This document shows, one piece after another, positions 63,872-64,000 of a DNA stretch of 64,000 bases. The notes under the pieces were generated by a model. The model was not told the origin of the DNA, searched no databases, and was given only the letters and a program-made list of their open reading frames with translations. This stretch comes from Sphaerospermopsis sp. SIO1G1 (GTDB taxonomy: Bacteria > Cyanobacteriota > Cyanobacteriia > Cyanobacteriales > Nostocaceae), in contig JAAHFX010000006.1 of assembly GCA_010672785.1 (NCBI GenBank), forward strand, positions 1 through 64,000, written 5' to 3'. The position numbers and the translations under genes are program-made. Each line of letters begins with the position of its first letter. Positions within the stretch are counted from its first letter, which is position 1.

Positions 63872-64000
63872 TAGTTATCAGTTATCAGTTATCAGTTATC
63901 AGTTATCAGTTATCAGTTATCAGTTATCATTTATCAGTTATCAGTTATCATTTATCAGTTATCAGTTATCAGTTATCATTTATCATTTATCAGTTATCAG
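63872..64000. repeat. AGTTATC/ATTTATC heptad array running off the window
   Basis: At least eighteen tandem 7-base units, mostly AGTTATC with interspersed ATTTATC variants, start right after the sugar-transferase stop and continue to the window edge. The irregular spacing of the variants suggests repeated slippage or unequal exchange. Confidence 0.8.

Overview
The window looks like chromosomal DNA of a filamentous, probably heterocyst-forming cyanobacterium (Nostocales, Anabaena/Dolichospermum-like). The evidence is: AT-rich DNA with many HIP1 octamers (GCGATCGC, for example at 424-431); photosystem I subunit PsaM; two A-type diflavin flavoproteins; a DnaE half ending in an Npu-type split intein; a valyl-tRNA synthetase carrying the CAAD membrane domain; the cyanobacterial glucolipid synthase MgdA; and intergenic spaces full of heptanucleotide repeats and small palindromic-ended elements. 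No rRNA operon, CRISPR array, prophage or intact transposase gene was found.

Layout. 0.2-5.8 kb (minus strand): a truncated NB-ARC ATPase, the bifunctional corrin methyltransferase CbiE-CbiT, and a 956-residue PlsY-like/PEP-synthase-like fusion. 6.2-9.0 kb: a 46-residue membrane protein, an SGNH hydrolase and two poorly known genes. 9.3-14.5 kb: a cobalamin operon on the minus strand, read from a cobalamin riboswitch through cobG, cobH, cobI and a CbiG-CobJ fusion. 14.7-20.6 kb: small unknown genes, tRNA-Lys(CUU), a degenerate sensor kinase, a membrane protein and a GHL10-type glycosyl-hydrolase-like protein. 21.1-24.9 kb: an flv3-flv1 pair. 25.6-26.7 kb: an unusual Hpt-macro fusion. 27.2-33.8 kb: dnaE-N, valS and an unknown gene. 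34.2-43.6 kb: an ABC1/UbiB kinase, a histidine kinase, a DUF167 protein, a sugar kinase overlapping a MASE1 hybrid kinase, psaM and a membrane protein. 43.8-49.6 kb: a TPR protein and a 1543-residue coiled-coil/Hsp70-like giant. 51.4-63.9 kb: a Crp-family regulator, a DUF2232 protein, the CobT-family enzyme, a solute-binding lipoprotein, mgdA, a BioD/DRTGG protein, a DprA-like Rossmann protein, a MAPEG protein, YajQ, an unknown gene and a sugar transferase.

Shared themes. Vitamin B12 synthesis is the strongest pathway: five cob/cbi loci plus a riboswitch, with CobG (oxygen-dependent route) beside CbiG (anaerobic route). Signalling proteins are common, and two of them (a kinase and an Hpt domain) have lost their phospho-accepting histidines. 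The intergenic spaces carry at least four families of short non-coding elements with inverted ends, plus AGTTATC/TTCCCTA heptad arrays. These explain most of the short open frames between genes and several false N-terminal extensions, which were trimmed here.
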